Shown one piece after another: positions 34,152-45,823 of a DNA stretch of 64,000 bases; positions within the stretch are counted from its first letter, which is position 1, and each line of letters opens with the position of its first letter. The DNA lies in assembly GCA_037157565.1 (NCBI GenBank), contig JAZHRO010000019.1, positions 60,014,501-60,078,500 of the forward strand. Reading direction: 5' to 3'. A program made the position numbers and the translations under genes. Source of the DNA: Thalassia testudinum. Its lineage: Eukaryota; Streptophyta; Magnoliopsida; Alismatales; Hydrocharitaceae. Under the pieces are notes generated by a model. The model did no database searches. It had not been told where the DNA came from and was given only the letters and a program-made list of their open reading frames with translations.

Positions 34152-37100
34152 GGAGTTCCCAAAGTTGGAAATATTATTTTTTTTTAAAAAGTGAAAGGGC
34201 GGTTATCCATATGATAACCACCCAAAAATTGTATTACCAAAAGTTGGAGATATTATTGATGGAACTTGAGAGAGAATAAAAAGATTTGGTCTCTATTTAA
34301 AGTGAACCAATCTCAATTACAATCCCAATCATAATCCCAACTAATTTTAGAATTGCAAATCCTATTTCCTAAACAAACTCAGTCACTTAACTATTCCTAA
34401 AATTACTCAATCACCTAAACCTAATTGAATAAAACAAACATGGAAGTAAAACACACCAAATAAAACCCTAAACCTAACTCAACATACACACACATTCATG
34501 CGCCGAACATGGGCCCCACAGACTCTGCCACAGGGCACTGCCACGTGGCTTATTCCACACACTCTAACAAAAAGAAAAGGAAAGAAAAACAGAAGTCAAC
34601 TGCATATGTATCGAACAGCCAAGGCATCTCACTGACAACATCAAATTGATTTGAGAAGTGCAATAGCAGATGATACATCTCGTGGCATAATGGTTTGTTA
34701 GGACTCCTGCTGTTTCAGAAGCTCAATCAAGCCATTCACCAGATTCAACAATCGGCAAGTACTAAGTCCGAGCGACCAATTGGGGAACCATCATCAGCTT
34801 TCCTTTCCATCCAGTCAAGTTCGTAGTACAACAGCTTCATTTGCTTTGTTCCATGTTGATGTATTCTGTCCAAGTCGAGTTCCAACTCCTCAGGCGTATC
34901 GTTTTTGTTGTAGTCCTTGATGAGTTACAAGTTTGGAATCCTTAATCTCTTATAATCACTTCCCAGAGCACCCACACTTGAACATGCAAGATAATATGAC
35001 TTCATTCTTTTCCACGCGATCTAATTGAAAAGAATGCAACCTTCAAAGCAAAGCCGCAGGGAACCCACTTTTTGCAGCAGTCCACACAAAATTGTTCTAA
35101 ATACCACTTACTATGTGGCAACGGGTTGCTGGTAAGCAGAGAAGACAGAGGAAATGGCTGACATCAAACTCATGCAATCTTGCTGAGTCATATAATGGGC
35201 ATTTCCTCTAGAGGAATATTGGTTATTCAATCAACAGCACTCTCACTGCTGATAAAAGGTGGATCCGGGAAGGATACATTAAGAGGAGGCTGATTATTCA
35301 ACTTTGCAGGTTATTCAATTAGAGATAACTGTCCCTATTCAACTTTGCATCCAATTGTTTATTTATCTGCTGCAGGGTCTCCAATTCTTATTTTACTGCA
35401 GGAAGAGGCAAAAGCTTTGTTGGGACTGGGACCATTTACTTGGGCTGGTGGGGCAAAGTCAGGTTGAAGAATTGGTGGAGAATGATGCTAACTTTCCACT
35501 AGCATCCTATTCTTTTTCAGAAGGATGAACTTCAAAAAGACAGGCAGTGGCAAGTGATAATAAAAAACAGAAGGTGCCTAATGTAGAAGCAAAGAAGAAG
35601 CACGTGATTATGGTGGGGATCCAATTCTGGTAAAATGTTACAAAATTGCAGATAAATTGCAGGGTGATAGAGTCTTCCAAGGAAGGAGTGAAGAGTATTA
35701 CCAGAATACCAATCAGATGATTCACAAGGCGATCTTTGAGGTTTCACATGAGACATATGAAGGTCAAGACTTGCTATCATTTTCCCCCAGATATAAATAA
35801 GGGATTGATTTTAACAAATGAAGTATCTTGATTAATGGATGGCTAAGAAGAAAGATAGAAATTTAGAAGGTCAATATTGTAAGCCTGTGAGTCAGATGAA
35901 GAGTTGAAGCTGTAAAAAAGCCAGATTCCTTTGTTGAGAAGTAGAGAGAAGTTGAACAACAAAATGTAAGATAAGAACTTGTGAATTTGGGTATGATAAG
36001 AATATATTACAACATGGATGCAAAGAAAATATTAGGCTTGCTAAGAATCTAAGAAAAAAATTACATTACTAGTAATCCTAGACAGACTAAGAAAGAGCAG
36101 GAAGAATATATGAAGCCACATCATGGACGTGGCTTCGAGGATATTGAGTTAAATATGATAGAAATTCCTCCCTTTATTAACTCTATTTCTGGAAAGAAGG
36201 TGGAAGAGAGCCATAAGACCTTAAGCAATAGTGTATTAGACACCTGTCACCTCAATTTGAGGAAGCAATTGGAAGTAGGTAGGTTAAAGCTAATGGGAAA
36301 CAGTTGAAAAGACCACAAAGGCGGTCAGGGGAAGAAAGATCAATCATAAAGATATGGTAGATTGATTTCATGATGGGTCTCAAGCCACTTCAGACAATAC
36401 ACATTAAACAATATAGCAGTCTATGCTGTGCTGAGTTGAACATTTACGCAGCTCAGATACGAGCTACTGAGCACGGTAGAGGCAAAGGTGATTACATTCA
36501 GAGGAAGGTAACTGTTTTCAAACGATGGAAAGATGACAAGAGTGGCATCAGCTTATGATACCACGATGGCAGCAAGGGACAATAGCAGGCAGGGCCTTTG
36601 CAGCTTATCAATTGAAGTTGAACATGAAGCTTATATGATCAAACATACAGGTGCATGGACGGTGGTGGCCTTGGTTCTGGGCATTTATGTTCTCAACTCA
36701 AGCCACTTAATTCTCAGACACCTAGGCAGTTGGCAATTTGTGCCTTTTCCTTGTGTTGGGTCATTCTAGGTCGTTTCCATCATATACTTGCAATTTGTAG
36801 TTATTTTTTTGTTGAAAAATAAAATCAAGGAGTATTGGCGTGGATCGAATTACGTCATCACAATTCAAAAATTCATATTGGAAGAACAGTAAAAGGGGGA
36901 AAAAAAAGAAAGAAAAAAAAAAACTCATGCAAGGAAAGAAAGAGCTCACGTTTTCTTCATCAGCGCCTTCTCAGCGTACCGCTTCTTCGCAAACATCTTC
37001 CCCTTGATACCAAGCGCCTGTTTTCGAATTTCAACACCGTTTTTTTTTTTGCTCCGATCAGTAACCCAACCAAAACATAAGAAACAAAAGGCAAAGTGAA

Positions 37101-37362
37101 ACTCGATCGAATCAGGGGGCATAAAGGAGGGACCTTCTGAGCATATTCGGATCTCTTGTGGACCTCGCGGGCCTCCTTCTTGCGCTTCCTCTCAAAGTGG
37201 TCGTGGCGATACCCATGGCGCTTCCTGTGAAGCTCGATATAATCTCCCTGAGGCTGCAAGACCACCACCACCACCACCAAAGTATCTCAAAAACCCAGTC
37301 AAGACACGATCTTTAACTATCGAAGGAGATGATAGAGTGGAGGAGATCGCAGGACGAACCAT
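23681..37362 (-). CDS. NSA2: Ribosome biogenesis protein NSA2 homolog, nine coding exons
   Basis: NSA2 is a nucleolar factor of the eS8-like family needed for 60S pre-ribosome maturation (27S rRNA processing). Minus-strand exons: 37362-37360 (ATG only), 37253-37134, 37017-36950, 33015-32907, 32737-32669, 31855-31798, 24214-23979, 23887-23836, 23748-23681. All introns are GT-AG and all phases join. The total is 260 codons, the usual NSA2 length. Diagnostic pieces are [71 protein letters not shown], and the C-terminal [15 protein letters not shown]. Homologs start M-P-Q, so the ATG in GCCATGG, spliced straight to CCT CAG GGA, is the best start. Introns 3 (3.9 kb) and 6 (7.6 kb) are enlarged by transposons, yet no exon is damaged. 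It looks functional. Confidence 0.95.
24836..28242 (-). mobile_element. 5'-truncated L1-type LINE in NSA2 intron 6
   Basis: A perfect 14-bp duplication, ATGATCTCACATTC, lies at 24822-24835 and 28243-28256. An A-run closes the minus-strand 3' end (24837-24844). The body reads, in order: a CCHC knuckle ([14 protein letters not shown], about 28170), an ORF1-like stretch (about 27500-27785), RT motifs ([17 protein letters not shown] at 26840, [10 protein letters not shown], then [10 protein letters not shown] near 26340) and an RT C-terminal region with [19 protein letters not shown] and a tryptophan-rich zf-RVT-type part (25240-26037). Many frameshifts and stops make it inactive. About 3.4 kb remain; most of the endonuclease appears missing. 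Confidence 0.88.
25240..26037 (-). pseudogene. LINE ORF2 C-terminal part
   Basis: An open stretch of 265 codons downstream of the RT palm. It includes [37 protein letters not shown], and [17 protein letters not shown], which are standard landmarks of plant L1 ORF2 between RT and the zinc-binding domain. The zinc-binding part continues, frameshifted, to about 24960. Confidence 0.8.
29117..29734 (-). mobile_element. Second 5'-truncated LINE fragment in NSA2 intron 6
   Basis: The minus strand encodes a zf-RVT domain ([36 protein letters not shown]) followed, after a frame change, by [19 protein letters not shown], the usual end of plant LINE ORF2. The 3' end is an A-run (29117-29125). Flanks AAAATCCTTGACA (29104-29116) and AAAATCCTTCACA (29735-29747) match at 12 of 13 positions and are a likely target duplication. 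It is a separate insertion from the LINE at 24836. Confidence 0.8.
29880..30570. repeat. Diverged tandem repeat, about 215-235 bp unit, in NSA2 intron 6
   Basis: GTAGCA.C.ATGTTCTTTGTGATT recurs near 30030, 30262 and 30475, each followed by CACCA.AAG... and a CTTGGATTGAA..GGATGA block (near 29935, 30130 and 30420). Units are clearly related but heavily diverged. No known family is recognised. Confidence 0.65.
33681..34023. mobile_element. PIF/Harbinger (Tourist)-type MITE in NSA2 intron 3
   Basis: Terminal inverted repeats AGGTTAGTTTACTCGAGGGG and GGGCTAGTTTACTTGGAGGG flank 343 bp, with TAA on both sides (33678-33680 and 34024-34026), as PIF/Harbinger elements produce. The left end carries a second partial copy of the terminus (GTTTACTTGGAGGGTTAACC). 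It has no coding capacity. Confidence 0.75.
34115..34149. repeat. (GA)n microsatellite
   Basis: Seventeen or so GA units in intron 3 of NSA2. Confidence 0.95.
34150..36949. other. NSA2 intron 3, unclassified sequence
   Basis: No exon, known domain or element end was recognised between the GA tract and exon 3. Short plus-strand frames near 35304 and 36110 look accidental. Confidence 0.4.
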
Positions 37363-37402
37363 GGCGTCTGTATTGAGCGGCGACCGACCACGATGCCCTA
37401 AC

Positions 37403-37487
37403 AAACCCTAATTGTGGTGAGGAGGAAGGAGATGGCGCGGGAAAGGGCGGAGAGGCGGTGCGGAAGAGGGGTTTATCGAAACCCTAG
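37403..37487. promoter_or_regulatory. Two telo-box motifs upstream of NSA2
   Basis: AAACCCTAA at 37403-37411 and AAACCCTAG at 37479-37487 lie 41 and 117 bp upstream of the ATG. Telo-boxes (AAACCCTA) are typical of plant promoters and leaders of ribosomal-protein and ribosome-biogenesis genes, which matches the gene's role. Confidence 0.65.
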
Positions 37488-37499
37488 CCTTCGGCCACC

Positions 37500-38556
37500 A
37501 GGTAACTCCACGTGCACAACACGTGACCTCTATCCACCCAATCTACATGTATCAACTTAAAAAAAAGATGATGACACCAACCGGGGACAAATAGCGTGCA
37601 AATTTATCCCTTTAAGTTGGTCGGGATTTGTAATGGAAACTTACCATTTCTATTTATGTGATTTGTGTTTGCTCATCAATTAAATTATCCGATATTCATG
37701 TACTAACTTAATTGTTAAAGATATTTTTGAATTTAATTCTTTTATATATCAACTTATCTCTTAATTTTACCTAAATTTTCATTAGACATCTCGTATTTGC
37801 CTGCATATTATAAAAATTGAAAACATTATAAACATCTATGGGACTTATGAGGATTTAAAATTAACTCCTCCAATTCAAAATTAAGCACTTTCCTTATGAA
37901 ACATAGATTGTTCGGAATGATTATCGTGTTTTGTGATTGTTGTAGAATATTGCTTTGCATTCATCAGTAAGATCCTATTTATTTATATACTTCCACAACA
38001 TAGAAATGTGATTGCAATTTGGAAAGATTAGTCGTTGTGGCATGTAAGATCAGGTCAAGATATGATGTTTCCATAATGTGATGGTCATTAAACTTACTTA
38101 TGATAGAGAGTTTTGATAATGCAATGAAAAAATATCTCAATCAACATAGACTTGGCGTAAAAAATAATTATAACAAATGAAATAATTTAGATATAATATT
38201 ATTTTGATAATAAATTTGGAACTTGCATGCTATACAATTTAGTTAAATTAGAAAGATTAATTAAAAGTTATGTTATATTACTCCTTTGTATTATTTGACT
38301 TAATAAATGATCCCAAAACCAATCTATAAAAGCTTTATCACTTAAGATACATGGACACTTTCATAGGTTAGATTTCCACTATTTGATTTTGCAAGTACCA
38401 TTATTGTAACAGTATTCTTCATCCAGACATTGTTCCAACAACAGCTCATCCTTATTATCATTCTCTAAGGGACTGTTTGTTTCATGGGTTTAACTTGTGT
38501 TTGGATGGCTTTAGCCTAGATTAAGGCATGGAAACCTAGGTGTAATGTTAACACAT
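37500..38556. other. Intergenic, AT-rich, nothing recognised
   Basis: Upstream of NSA2 there is AT-rich sequence without a supported gene, RNA or element. Confidence 0.45.

Positions 38557-38594
<38 letters not shown>
38557..38594 (+). repeat. Homopolymer of 38 G
   Basis: An uninterrupted G run. A complementary-sense C-rich stretch lies at 39056-39073. The G run could form a quadruplex, or its exact length could be an assembly estimate. Confidence 0.9.
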
Positions 38595-38595
<1 letters not shown>

Positions 38596-40976
38596 GATGG
38601 AGATATCCCAAGACCTATTGTGGTTCCTATCCTACCTGTACCCATTCCTTCCCTCGTGCCCCTCACAAAAGCCTAGTGAGTACCACGCAAAAAACTTCTA
38701 GTTATGGATCATCTTGTCCATGGCTAGATTCAAGCTATTGCTCTATGGAGGATCGTATCACAAAGGCATAGCTGTTGTACCAATCATATGGTTGTCTTCT
38801 TTCTCATACCGTGCTTCGAATCTTATGTCTTTTTCCATCAAACTGTGTTCACTTTCAACCTTAATTGGACTTTCTTATCGCTATTGATGCCATGGCTTCC
38901 CCTTTTGAATGTGTCCCTGGCAATTTTGCAAGAGTTTGGTACTGCGAATCTCTGCTCTAACAGCCCCATAGCATTGATTTTAGCTTGTATTATTGTGTTT
39001 TAAGGAATCCAACTACCAGCTTTAACTCCATTACAAGAACTCTCATTCAGTCTCGTCCCCCCCCCCACCCCCCACTCGCTGCAAAAAAAAATCTCCCTTT
39101 TAACCCTTAGGCAATCGATTCTCATGCCCTACCATCCAACCCTATTTAATGAATCCTAGGCCTTGCTGTGTCCCTTTATGGTGTCATGAATTTTTGCTTC
39201 CCACACCTTTGCCATTAGTGGTGTCAACTAGAGGAGAATCAAGAATGTAATGAGGAGGAGGATGGCCTATAAAAGGACCCTTAAACTCCATATTCGCATA
39301 GTGCCTCTAGTCCTCATCTTCCTCTACCAAAGAAAGGAATAGGAAGCCTCTACTTCATCAAACGAGGGAGCAGGTAATGTGTTGCACCAGATTTTTTTCA
39401 TTTTAAATGTTTTACATTTTGCGAACCTAATTTCAGTACTATTTCCATGTGTTTTTGATTCATTGCAATGCTTGGTTTGGTAGAGGAGGCCAATTTTAGG
39501 TCAGATACGTTGCATGCTCTAAGCTCAACATCCATTTTACGAGGGAGGTAAAACTTAACTCCAACCATAAACATGTAGTTCATTGTGTAATCTCTGTCTA
39601 CACCCTATGGAGCTACCTTGTTTAGACCCTACACGTGGTTGTGTTTACTGATGTATTCTCCATGTTTTCGTTGTGCTTTATGAGATACCTACTACTTGTT
39701 TAATATGCTCTTCTTAAAATTTTTGTTCTATCCTTGTACATGGTCTATCATGATAAAATCGCTATAAAATGTGTCACGTCCTGCTAGTCTTCTGACGATT
39801 CGGAAACTGGATTGATGGGTATGAAGGCACTAAGGTCCTAGTTATCGAGTAGTTAGAGTTGTACATAGTGTCATGCTCCGCTAACCTTTCGACTGATCAA
39901 AAACTAAGTTAATAGGTGTGAAGGTGCATAGGTCCTAGTTCCCTAGGATAGCTAGTGATGAATTTATATTTTATTATATAATTCATGCTTAACTTATATT
40001 AGTTTGAGGGTGATTTAGGTTTAGTTGCATTAGATTAGGTTAGATTAGTTATTCTGCATCATTTTGTAAATATAGCATTTTTTTATCGATTCTTGTGCAA
40101 TATATTTGCTACCTGTATCTGGTACGTTGATGGATTTATCTATATGTTTGCAAGTATCAAGTATAAGATTGCTTGGAGCACTATAGAAAGTAAAACTCAG
40201 TCTGAGCTCCTTTATTCCTATTGAGGTTGAACTTATTCCGTGAACCTTAGCCCAATTTGAGCACTAGACCAACCTATGTAAGAGCCCAACATCCCACATA
40301 CATTATTCCCTCAACATATCCACCGTATACGAAACCCAAGTCCATGCAACTTTCCACCAAATATCTTATGTAACACCCTCCACCACTCCTATGCATGCAA
40401 ACACCCATAAATAAATCCCATACCCATCAACGTCCTAAGCCCATGCAAACATTCCCCACCGAAACCCGAATCCCACTCACCTACATGTCCCCCCTCCTCT
40501 TATCTCCACTAAACAAACCATGCACCGACTTACCCATACAAAAGCTTAAAACACCTACGTGAATGCCCACCGACTATCCCACTCACGTCCACCGACTATC
40601 CCATACATTAACATAATGCATCGCCTAACACCTCTGCCGAGCAAACTACCTCTCCATTATCCCCTCGACAACTCTCGTACACATAAAAATCCACCAGACT
40701 CCAATTGATTAATCTCTCCAACCGATTCTATCTCTTATCTCTCTTGATAGAATTGGAGCCCATCTCGATAGAATTGGTTTAATGCATTTTTCGAGAAAGA
40801 GAATAAGGAGTGATTGTCTTGTTAACCACCATAGTAGAATCTTATGAGCACCATCCTCCCTCAGACATACATCTCTTCGGGTGAAATTAGGTTACTAAGT
40901 TTTTTGTGCCTCTATCTTTGTGATTATTTGTGATATTTCATTGATTCGAACCCCCAGTTAATCAAGACCTCGATCA
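38595..40976 (+). repeat. Probable LTR of the Tat/Retand-type element (left limit unknown)
   Basis: The 3' end is placed at ...CGATCA (40976), right before a primer-site-like sequence. A TATA-like CTATAAAAGG at 39267-39276 and two diverged units of about 100 bp (near 39775 and 39870: 'GTGTCA.G.TC.GCTA' ... 'GGTCCTAGTT') lie inside. The left end was not found, and part of 38600-39200 may be ordinary intergenic DNA. Confidence 0.4.
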
Positions 40977-40977
40977 A

Positions 40978-40997
40978 TTGACATCGTCTGTGAGAAA
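40978..40997 (+). promoter_or_regulatory. Degenerate primer binding site of the Tat-type element
   Basis: TTGACATCGTCTGTGAGAAA corresponds to the TTGGCGCCGTCTGTGGGAA sequence that follows the 5' LTR in plant Tat-lineage elements. GCGCC has decayed to ACATC. It precedes gag by about 45 bp. Confidence 0.65.
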
Positions 40998-41039
40998 CGA
41001 CTATCATTTGATATCATTTCCTTAATCTAAATCGAAGCA

Positions 41040-42960
41040 TTGGCTCTCACAACTCGAAATTCCTCTCGCGCTAACCCGAAGAAGATTGCCTCAATGGAAT
41101 CCAACGTTTCTTTGTCCAAGGAATGCCATTTGCATGCTGGACCTAGCAGGGAGAAGCCTACGCAGCCCAGCCAGCAACATGAGCCTTCTCATCTTGAGAA
41201 TCCTCAGCGAGACTCTCTCTTCAAGATGTAGGCGAAGGAAGAAGAGTACGAAGCTAGGCTGGTGGCTCTGAAGGCTGAACAACATTTGATTGCAGATCAA
41301 CTCCTTGAAATCAAGTTAATCAAGGAAAATTGCAAGATTCAACCAGAGGATCCCCAAAACTCCAATCCTATTGACGACCAACTGAAGTGGCATCGTATGA
41401 TAGAAGAGGAGAACGTTTGCTTGTGCGAACAACTCGAGAAGTTAAAATGCAAGCTTAGTAGACAGAAAGGAAAAGTTCCTTCTAGCCCGCCTAAAGCTCC
41501 CCATCCACCTTTGTTAGGGGAGCAGTCCGAGGCTCACCCCATTGTGACCAGCGGAGGGGGCTCGCTACCCGAGATCATCCGTCAGGTCACCTAGGCAATG
41601 AGAGGCATACCCCCGCAGGTGTATGTCTCTACCTAACCCTTCACAAATGAGGTAATGAAGGCACCTCCGCTGGAGAAATTCAAGCAGCCCGTTATGGCCC
41701 AGTATGACGGAATGATGGACCCCAACAGCTTTGTGGAGAGCTATAACCAGATGATGCTTTTGCCCGGCTATCTTGACGGGGTGCTCTGTCAAGTATTCCC
41801 GTCATATCTTTTCGGCATGGCTCACAAATGGTTCAATGAGCTACCAGCAGGATAGATTACTTACTTCCAAGAGCTAGTGGATAAATTATGCTAGTACTTT
41901 GCAGGACAACAATGGGTTTGGGATAACATAGAAAGGCTGTCGGAGATCCAATAGTGTAAAAATGAGTCTTTCCAGTCATATCTAGACCGGCTTAAGGCTC
42001 AATACTTCAAATGCAAAAGGGTCCATAATGCCATCGCTATCTAGTACTTCAAGTTAGGCTTCCTGACTCAGAGGTTTTGGTACGATATTGATGATTTTTG
42101 GCCTAGAGATATGATGGAATTATGGGACCAAGCTACAAGGTTTGCAAAGTAGGATGACTTGTTCCACTCTTATAGCTGGTTGGCAGATGGATACGAAGAC
42201 AACTTCGCTCCCACTGAGGAAAAGAGAGTCTTAAGAGAACCAGCTCCTATATCCATCTGTGGAGGCAATCGCTTCAATAAACGGAAGGCAAACTTCCAAG
42301 ATCAAAGAAGCGAAAGGCCCAACAAGGGTCAAAACAATGAGCCCTGCCAACCCAGGTGGGAGTTCTTTGAAGAATACATTCCCCTAGTTGTGAATCAAGC
42401 GGACGTGTTGGCGAAGGTATGGTCCACCGACAAGGATCTTTTACCTCTGCCAAAGCCTTTTAAGAAGAAAGTTGACACCGGGCCCTACTGTAAGCATCAT
42501 TAAGCCCAAGGACATTCTATGGAAAATTGTCGAGATTTGCGTGACCAGATCGAGTCCCAGATTTGGCACGGACACTTGACTCATTTCGTCGAGCGGAAGG
42601 AAAGCCAAGATAAGGGCAAGAGACCTATGGAGGGTCCAGAGGAATACCATAAGGAGAAGCTTCAAGGGATTAATATGGTCCTTGTGGCAGATCAGGAGTC
42701 AAAGGAGTGTGAAGTCCGTCAAATTGAGCAAGTGGTGTCTCCATGGCTCCCTCCTGCAGAATATCACCGTTAAGTCCAGGTAGTGAAGGCAGCATTGCCC
42801 CAAAATATTCACCTCCCGCCTCCTGAAACAACGGGCATGGAGATCAAGGTCATTTTCGGGGTCAACGTTGCTACAAGCTAGCAAATTGCTCCCCTCGAGC
42901 GGATTCCTCGCAGTGCGTTCCCTACCCTTCAATGGGAAGAGAGAGGCTCTGTCAAGCAGC
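41040..42960 (+). pseudogene. gag of a Tat/Retand-type Ty3/Gypsy element
   Basis: One plus-strand frame runs through about eleven stop codons. It contains a coiled N-terminal part, then PPLEKFKQPVMAQYDGMMDP, FGMAHKWFNELPAG, the SFQSYLDRLKAQYF block and a YCKHH...GHSMENCRDL zinc-knuckle-like segment. This is the Tat gag layout (retrotrans_gag then CCHC). Most stops are TAG or TAA at places where a glutamine codon is expected. It is not functional. Confidence 0.8.
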
Positions 42961-42971
42961 CGACTTCAAAA

Positions 42972-43727
42972 TTGTTCTCTGTACTGCCGAACCTGACAAA
43001 GCATATAGACCCACTCTTGGTGACTCTCTTGTTAGCGGGGCAACTCCAACCTAGGCTCCTGGTAGATGAAGGAAGTGTAATGGATGTTCTATTTTGGGAA
43101 ACACTACTAAGGCTGGGGTTCAAAGAAGAACACCTATCCCCATCAACTCACCTGGTTGTGGGGTTTGGAAATCACAAGGTGATGCCGAAGGGAGAGATAA
43201 GCTTACCCATATCTATCTGTGATGGGGACAAGCACTTGAATAGAGTGGCTACATTCATCGTGGTTGAATTGACGGCGGCGTTTAATGGCATCATTAGCCG
43301 CCTAATGATCCATGCCTTCTGGGTAATGCCCTCCTTTTATTTCCAATTAATGCTCTTCCAAACTCTGCGAGGAGTAGGGATAGTGCATGGGGATCAATCG
43401 GCTGGACGTGAACTCTTCGGATCGAGTTGGAGTGATCCATGGAACCAAGGTCTCCAAAGCTACATAAATGGGGAAAGAAAAGAATCCAAGTCCAAGCAAT
43501 TCAACAGGATGTAAACCCGGCCGATCTTCCAGCAATGTCAGAACTTTAGCTAGGCTCTTCAGCCATGGCTATCCAGTTATATCCTGATGACACAACTAAG
43601 CTCGACAAAGTCGGGGCGGACCTTAATCCCTCTGAAGTCTAACAGCTGCAGCTTTTGTTAAAGGCCAACGCGGATGTATTCGCATGGTTTGTCAATGACT
43701 TGTCGGGAGTGGACCTGATGGTAACAC
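42972..43727 (+). pseudogene. Protease and first RT residues of the Tat-type element
   Basis: LLVDEGSVMDVLFWETLLRL, HLVVGFGNHKVMPKGEISLP and FIVVELTAAFNGIISRL are the Tat-lineage retropepsin landmarks. The active site reads D-E-G where D-G-S/G is usual. The following FAWFVNDLSGVDL corresponds to the start of the RT region ('DVFAW...DMPGID'). Homology stops at about 43728, where another LTR begins. The RT core and most of RNase H are absent. Confidence 0.8.
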
Positions 43728-45823
43728 CACCATGGGTCCTAACTAGTCACATTTAGTCAGGTTTGAATGATAAAAGCTCCTGCCTAATCATCTGAGGATC
43801 ACAACTCTACATCATTCTAATTTGAGAAGAAAATAGGGAATCAGGGTTAATTCTGTAATTTTAAAAGCACATCACAAACACAGATTAACCACGATGTCAT
43901 TTAGGGGTTAATTGAAGGTCAAATGAGCATAAAAGTCTAAAAAGTGGACTAACATTGATAGAAATAGGGTTACACGCATTTCAAGGGCAAAAATAGCACC
44001 AAAAGCCTTAATTATCAACCCGCTTAAATTAAAGAGGTTCTAGTTAGGATAAAATTAATCTAAACCTCTTAGAATTCATAGAAAAATATTCTAAGAGGTT
44101 GGGTACCCTTGGTTTGGACATTTGAACTTATTTTGACCTAGAATAGAGTTTTAAACGGAAATTTGCCCTGATTTGGGCTTCTATGCAGATTGCTCAGTCA
44201 AACGTGGTCAAAACCTCAAATCCAATATCACCATTAGATTCTTTAGGTCTAAATTAGGTTAGCACCAAAATTTGGGCCCAATCAGAGTCCCTCTTGACCT
44301 AGTTTACATTTTAGCACTTGAAAACTTTATTTCTTACATTTAGCCCCCCAATTTTAATTTTATTGTGAGTGGGTCCCTAATTTTCTCATCATTTTCTTCA
44401 AACAGTCTCTGCCGCCATTGGTGTGGACGGAGCTCTATAGCGAGATTCAAGGGAGGTTTCTCCCCCAAATCAGAGCCAAACCTCTACAAAATTGGAGGGA
44501 TTGATCGTAAGAACCTTCCCAATCAGTCGAGCTGACTCATAGACCCCACGAAGATCCCTAGACCTTAGGCGAGCTTGAGATTTCAGGGGATCTTTCTCCC
44601 TAAAATCGCAGGCTATTCTAGCCCTTTCCTTGCTTTTAAGCTTATTTTAGAGCTCTATAAAGAGCCCTCGAGTCTAGGCCATCCTCTTTAGCCAAGTTTG
44701 AGCCAGAAATCCCCTCTCTTCTCCAGTCTCTGCAACTTTGACTCTAACGAGCCCACTCCAATTACCTCCTTCAGTCATCCAACCATCAAATTGGACGGCC
44801 CTCCGGCTTCCTCTCTTTGTCATGCATCTCTCCGAACAAAGAGAGAGCACTTCTGTCATCTTCTTCCTCGTCGACACCATGCCATCGACTCCATCTTCTT
44901 CGCATCTGGTCAGTCAACGTCGCCGCCTCTTTTGCTCCTCCTAAGTCCCCTCAACTTCTTCCTCTCCTTCTCTAGAACACGCCCATCTCCTTTACCCTAA
45001 CTTTCGATCACTATATCACCCTCAAGCCCATCGTCTTCTCCAACTCCAACGCGTAGTTCGATGAGTTTGCGCTGCAGTTCTAATCCACCAAACTGCCCGC
45101 TTCCACATCCAGAAGCACCGCCACACTTAACTGATCAAAAGCCCTAAAGAAATTTGGGGCTTTGATCGCGCTTACACCCCACCAAACATCACCTCCTTCG
45201 CTCACCAAACCCGACGTCGATAGGTCCTCTCCGACCTCCGCACGACTTCCAACCAGCACCACTGCACTAGCCTTCGCACGACGAAGCTCCTGAGCATATC
45301 TGACAAGGCCGTAAAGGTGTTTTCTTATTCAGGCCTCTTGTCGGATGACTTCCACCACCACCATCTTCTCCAACGTCACTCGCCTCACTTCAGCCCTCTT
45401 TTGGTCTACTGTAGCCTACAATCGACGCGGCTTCAGGCTCTAAAGCTCTCCAGGATTGAAATCGAAGCTGCAGACAACAACCTTGACCTTAATTGAAGCA
45501 CCATCCTTAGTTGCAGCTACATGCGAAGGAGTGAGCTCACCTAGTCCCACATTGTGTGGAGCAAACTTGAGGCAACACATAAATTGAAATTGTCACATTG
45601 GCTGTCTGCCACGAATGCACGGGGGGTGAGGTCCCCCATGCACGCCCTCGCCCACGCGTACACGGGCTTGGGCTGGATCGGTTTGCCCAGTTACTGTTCA
45701 CTCGGGCTTGAGCTTGAGAGAAGAAAGAGATTTGAGGAGGAGGGAGGGGGTTTTTACACTGTGGCCTCGAGATTCGTGCCCCTCCCTCGCTCCATACTTA
45801 GCTGAGCCTTATCTCTACTTTGT
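43728..45823 (+). mobile_element. Tat/Ogre-type LTR, 5' part (split by chromovirus copy 2)
   Basis: Sequence after the break in the Tat-type element begins TGATGGTAACACC. It has a TATA box (CTATAAAG, 44654-44661) and a GC-rich part containing GGGGTGAGGTCC (45624), also seen in the LTR at 63099-64000. It continues at 55322 after copy 2, as shown by the TTTGT duplication, and ends at 55802 before a primer site. Total LTR length would be about 2.6 kb. No coding region is supported in it. Confidence 0.55.
44654..44661 (+). promoter_or_regulatory. TATA box in the Tat/Ogre-type LTR
   Basis: CTATAAAG is followed by a CT-rich leader, in the orientation given by the primer site at 55806. Confidence 0.4.
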
